From CAYPEK01 sp964409645 (lineage in GTDB: Bacteria; UBP15; UBA6099): DNA of 16,560 bases. Position 1 is the first letter of the stretch. Each line of letters starts with the position of its first letter. Below, piece after piece: positions 14,828 to 16,560 of the stretch. The notes under the pieces are model-generated. The model was given only the letters and a program-made list of their open reading frames with translations. It did no database searches and had not been told where the DNA came from. The translations under genes were made by a program, and so were the position numbers. The stretch covers positions 1-16,560 of the forward strand of contig CAYPEK010000097.1 of assembly GCA_964409645.1 (NCBI GenBank). Reading direction: 5' to 3'.

Positions 14828-15147
14828 CAGGATTCTCTCTTGAAAACCGTCTGAAGTTTGAAAATCTCGACGAGGTTGTCCGTGCGGAAGCGATCCTGCA
14901 TCAGGACGAGTTCGAGCGGCACGCGGCCCGCGAACAGCTTGTCGAATGTCTCGACGTCAGTGTGCACCGTCGAAAGCGGTTCGCCCTGCAACCCTTCCGA
15001 TATATTGAGAGTGTTGTAGTCGATTTCGAACGTCACAGGCTCCGCGTCGCTGAAAATGAAATGGATTACCGAAATCCACCCGGTGGTGCGTTCCGGCATG
15101 AACCTCTCCGCCAACGATTCGAGCACTGTCTTCAGGTCACGTGACAT
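14827..15147 (-). CDS. SCP2-like (sterol carrier/UbiT-type) lipid-binding protein
   Basis: This 106-residue protein resembles the SCP2 fold. It opens with a short helix, then strands WISVIHFIFSD and VTFEIDYNTLNIS, then the diagnostic segment STVHTDVETFDKLFAGRVPLELV followed by RFRTDNLVEIFKLQTVF. SCP2 domains have a hydrophobic tunnel that holds lipids. UbiT, the SCP2 protein of oxygen-independent ubiquinone synthesis, is longer (about 174 residues), so this is a minimal version. It is the first gene of the leftward operon; its stop overlaps the radical-SAM B start as TGATG. The ATG lies 8 nt after a perfect TATAAT, which implies an almost leaderless transcript. The likely role is presenting a hydrophobic substrate to the neighbouring enzymes. 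The domain call rests on pattern, not on an alignment. Confidence 0.65.
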   Translation of the reverse strand: MSRDLKTVLESLAERFMPERTTGWISVIHFIFSDAEPVTFEIDYNTLNISEGLQGEPLSTVHTDVETFDKLFAGRVPLELVLMQDRFRTDNLVEIFKLQTVFKRES

Positions 15148-15155
15148 TTGTTCTC

Positions 15156-15183
15156 ATTATATATAAAGCGCGTCCGCGCGCAA
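15156..15183 (-). promoter_or_regulatory. Promoter of the SCP2/radical-SAM operon
   Basis: On the minus strand TTGCGC (15178-15183; TTG conserved), a 16-bp spacer and a perfect TATAAT (15156-15161) precede the ATG at 15147 by 8 nt. The start site would be about 1-2 nt before the ATG. There is no Shine-Dalgarno, consistent with leaderless translation. Confidence 0.5.
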
Positions 15184-15223
15184 CCGCCCGGTCCACGGCG
15201 ATGCGTGGTGAGACATAACTGTC

Positions 15224-15265
15224 CATATCCCGTTTCTTGAACATATCCCCGCGTTTTGTTAAATT
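15224..15265 (+). promoter_or_regulatory. Promoter region of the UbiU-like gene with a direct repeat
   Basis: TTGAAC (15237-15242), a 17-bp spacer and TAAATT (15260-15265) form a modest sigma70-like promoter, each box matching 4 of 6 bases, with a start near 15272. CATATCCC occurs twice (15224-15231 and 15242-15249), 18 bp apart and flanking the -35 box, a layout that could serve as a regulator site. The divergent operon starts about 75 bp away, so both could be controlled together. Confidence 0.35.
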
Positions 15266-15295
15266 TTAAAGACTGACAGGGCTTTTCTGACGGAC

Positions 15296-16300
15296 ATGAA
15301 AAAAGACGGCGGAAAAATTAAGATACTTGCGGCGATCTGCGAAGCGCACGAGGTCGAGGACCTCATCCGTTTCGGCGCGGACGAGTTTTATTGCGGCGTC
15401 GATTCGCAGGATTACCGCTTTTCGCTTAACCGCCGCGAGATGCCCCACGGCAACGTCGGCTCGCTCGACGAGTTGAAACAGATCATCTCTATCAGCGACG
15501 CACACGACGTCCCCGTTTACGTCACCCTGAACAAATCCTATTACACGCAGAACGAAATCGAACAGGTCATCCCGTCCGTCGATCGGATACTCGAAGCCGG
15601 CGCGAGCGGTTTCATCGTCTCGGACATAGGGCTTCTCGAATACCTCAACGAGCGCGATTGGGGCGGCGCGAAACCGAGGCTGCACCTGAGCAGCGTCGCG
15701 GCGCAGCTCAATACGGAGGCGATCTCATTTTTCCACTCGCGATACAATATCGAGCGGGTGATCCTGCCTCGCCTCAACCTCACTTCGATCGAGCAGATCA
15801 CATCGAACTACCCCGATCTCGAATTCGAGGCGCTCATTCTCGGCTGGTACTGTCCCAACCTCGACGGCATCTGCAGTTTCCAGCACGACCTCAAGGAGCA
15901 CGCGCCGGACCACACCGTGCGCGAGTTCCTCGACAACGGCTGCTGCCTGCTGTACGACCTCGAAATGCTCTCCGAGCGCCCCACCGCGCTCGACAGCCGC
16001 TGCCTCGACATCATGCAGCGCAGGTTCTCGAACGTGCTCGTCCGCATGAGCGCCGCCTGCGAGTGCTGCTACATCCACGACCTCGACCGCATGAACGTCA
16101 CCAGCCTGAAAATCGTCAGCCGCCTCATGCGCAAGGAGCAGAAAGTGAACTGCGTCAAGTTCGTGCGGCGCGCCATCGACTATCTCGATCTCTACACGGA
16201 CCGCCGAGAGTATGTCTATCAGGTCCGCAAACTATACAAAAGCATGTTCGGGTTCGATTGCATGCAGAACTGCTACATGCAGCAGAAGGCACAGGTATGA
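15296..16300 (+). CDS. U32-family protein resembling UbiU
   Basis: U32 proteins were named as peptidases, but several members are Fe-S enzymes that hydroxylate quinone precursors (UbiU, UbiV) or RNA bases. The 334-residue length matches E. coli UbiU (331). The N-terminal EVEDLIRFGADEFYCGV (19-35), VTLNK, GFIVSDIGLLEYL (105-117) and HLSSVAAQLNTEAISFFHSRYNIERVILPRL (130-160) follow the family closely. Cys186-x6-Cys193 reproduces the spacing of the first two UbiU cluster ligands; Cys216/217 and Cys255/257/258 stand where the other two are expected, ahead of VTSLKIVSR. Extra cysteines (322, 326) are near the C-terminus. It overlaps the next gene by 4 nt (ATGA). Likely an oxygen-independent hydroxylase subunit; the substrate is unknown. 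Confidence 0.85.
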   Translation: MKKDGGKIKILAAICEAHEVEDLIRFGADEFYCGVDSQDYRFSLNRREMPHGNVGSLDELKQIISISDAHDVPVYVTLNKSYYTQNEIEQVIPSVDRILEAGASGFIVSDIGLLEYLNERDWGGAKPRLHLSSVAAQLNTEAISFFHSRYNIERVILPRLNLTSIEQITSNYPDLEFEALILGWYCPNLDGICSFQHDLKEHAPDHTVREFLDNGCCLLYDLEMLSERPTALDSRCLDIMQRRFSNVLVRMSAACECCYIHDLDRMNVTSLKIVSRLMRKEQKVNCVKFVRRAIDYLDLYTDRREYVYQVRKLYKSMFGFDCMQNCYMQQKAQV

Positions 16301-16560
16301 CGGAACCGGATGCGCGCGACAGATTCATGAACGGCGTCCACGCGGAGAAGCGGCTCGACCTCTTCTTCGGCGAGTTCGCCGCCGCCGGAGCGCAAACGCC
16401 GGAAACGGCGATATACGTCTCAGGGCCGGAGACTCTCGCGAAGCTGCCGCTCGACCGGTTTTCGAGGGTTTATCTCGGCGCCGAGTTCTGCGAAAAAAAC
16501 ATGCCGTCGCCGGAAGACTGCGACGCGGCGGCCTCTGCGGCGCGCTCCGCGGACCTGCCC
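16297..16560 (+). CDS. Start of a second U32-family protein resembling UbiV, truncated by the window edge
   Basis: Only the first 88 residues are present. After a variable N-terminus comes RVYLGAEFCEKNMPSPED (57-74), which closely recalls the UbiV segment YLGEAVCSKR, where the Cys is a [4Fe-4S] ligand (here Cys65). The ATG overlaps the stop of the preceding U32 gene as ATGA, the usual sign of coupled translation, and UbiU and UbiV work as a heterodimer in E. coli. The three C-terminal cluster cysteines of UbiV lie outside the window, so the call rests on one motif plus context. Confidence 0.7.
   Translation, partial: MTEPDARDRFMNGVHAEKRLDLFFGEFAAAGAQTPETAIYVSGPETLAKLPLDRFSRVYLGAEFCEKNMPSPEDCDAAASAARSADLP

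Noticed and set aside
15296..16300. Collagenase-like protease function for the U32 gene
   Set aside because: The historical peptidase label does not fit the UbiU-like Cys-x6-Cys ligands and the SCP2 and UbiV-like neighbours.

Overview
The window is about 16.6 kb of high-GC DNA, roughly 55-60% by eye, from what looks like an uncultivated Gram-negative bacterium with an anaerobic lifestyle. Two genes carry lipobox signal peptides, there is an exported periplasmic-type amidase, and the right-hand third is dominated by oxygen-sensitive Fe-S enzyme families: two tandem radical-SAM proteins and two U32-family proteins. I see no rRNA, tRNA, CRISPR array, phage gene or complete insertion sequence. 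Taxonomy cannot be settled from the sequence alone.

Left part (1-3796). A leftward, tightly packed group holds argB (acetylglutamate kinase), a small two-helix membrane protein with a C-terminal zinc ribbon, and a truncated xylose-isomerase-like TIM-barrel gene that runs off the left edge. Divergent from argB, a textbook promoter (TTGACA, 17 bp, TAAAAT) drives a gene for a double zinc ribbon fused to a STAS (anti-sigma antagonist-like) domain. Its 3' end overlaps by 41 bp the convergent holA gene (DNA polymerase III delta).

Middle (3797-7333). An exported N-acetylmuramoyl-L-alanine amidase is followed by a 115-bp inverted-repeat element whose left arm supplies the amidase's last codons and stop. 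Next come an orphan MacB/FtsX-type ABC permease, a 358-bp non-coding stretch with a strong REP-like hairpin, and a small lipoprotein gene on the other strand.

7365-11390. One leftward gene encodes a 1341-residue lipoprotein: lipobox, carboxypeptidase-regulatory-like domain, beta-rich region, Cys-rich repeats, four PKD domains, then seven RCC1 repeats with an exact 51-residue period.

Right part (11538-16560) is the most interesting. A leftward operon of an SCP2-like lipid-binding protein and two paralogous tandem radical-SAM proteins is joined by two TGATG stop/start overlaps. It diverges from a rightward operon of a UbiU-like U32 protein and the start of a second U32 gene that resembles UbiV. 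In E. coli the trio UbiT (SCP2), UbiU and UbiV (both U32) carries out oxygen-independent hydroxylation in ubiquinone synthesis. A similar trio beside two tandem radical-SAM enzymes suggests an anaerobic pathway modifying a hydrophobic, perhaps quinone-like, molecule. The family calls rest on visible motifs; the pathway is inference.
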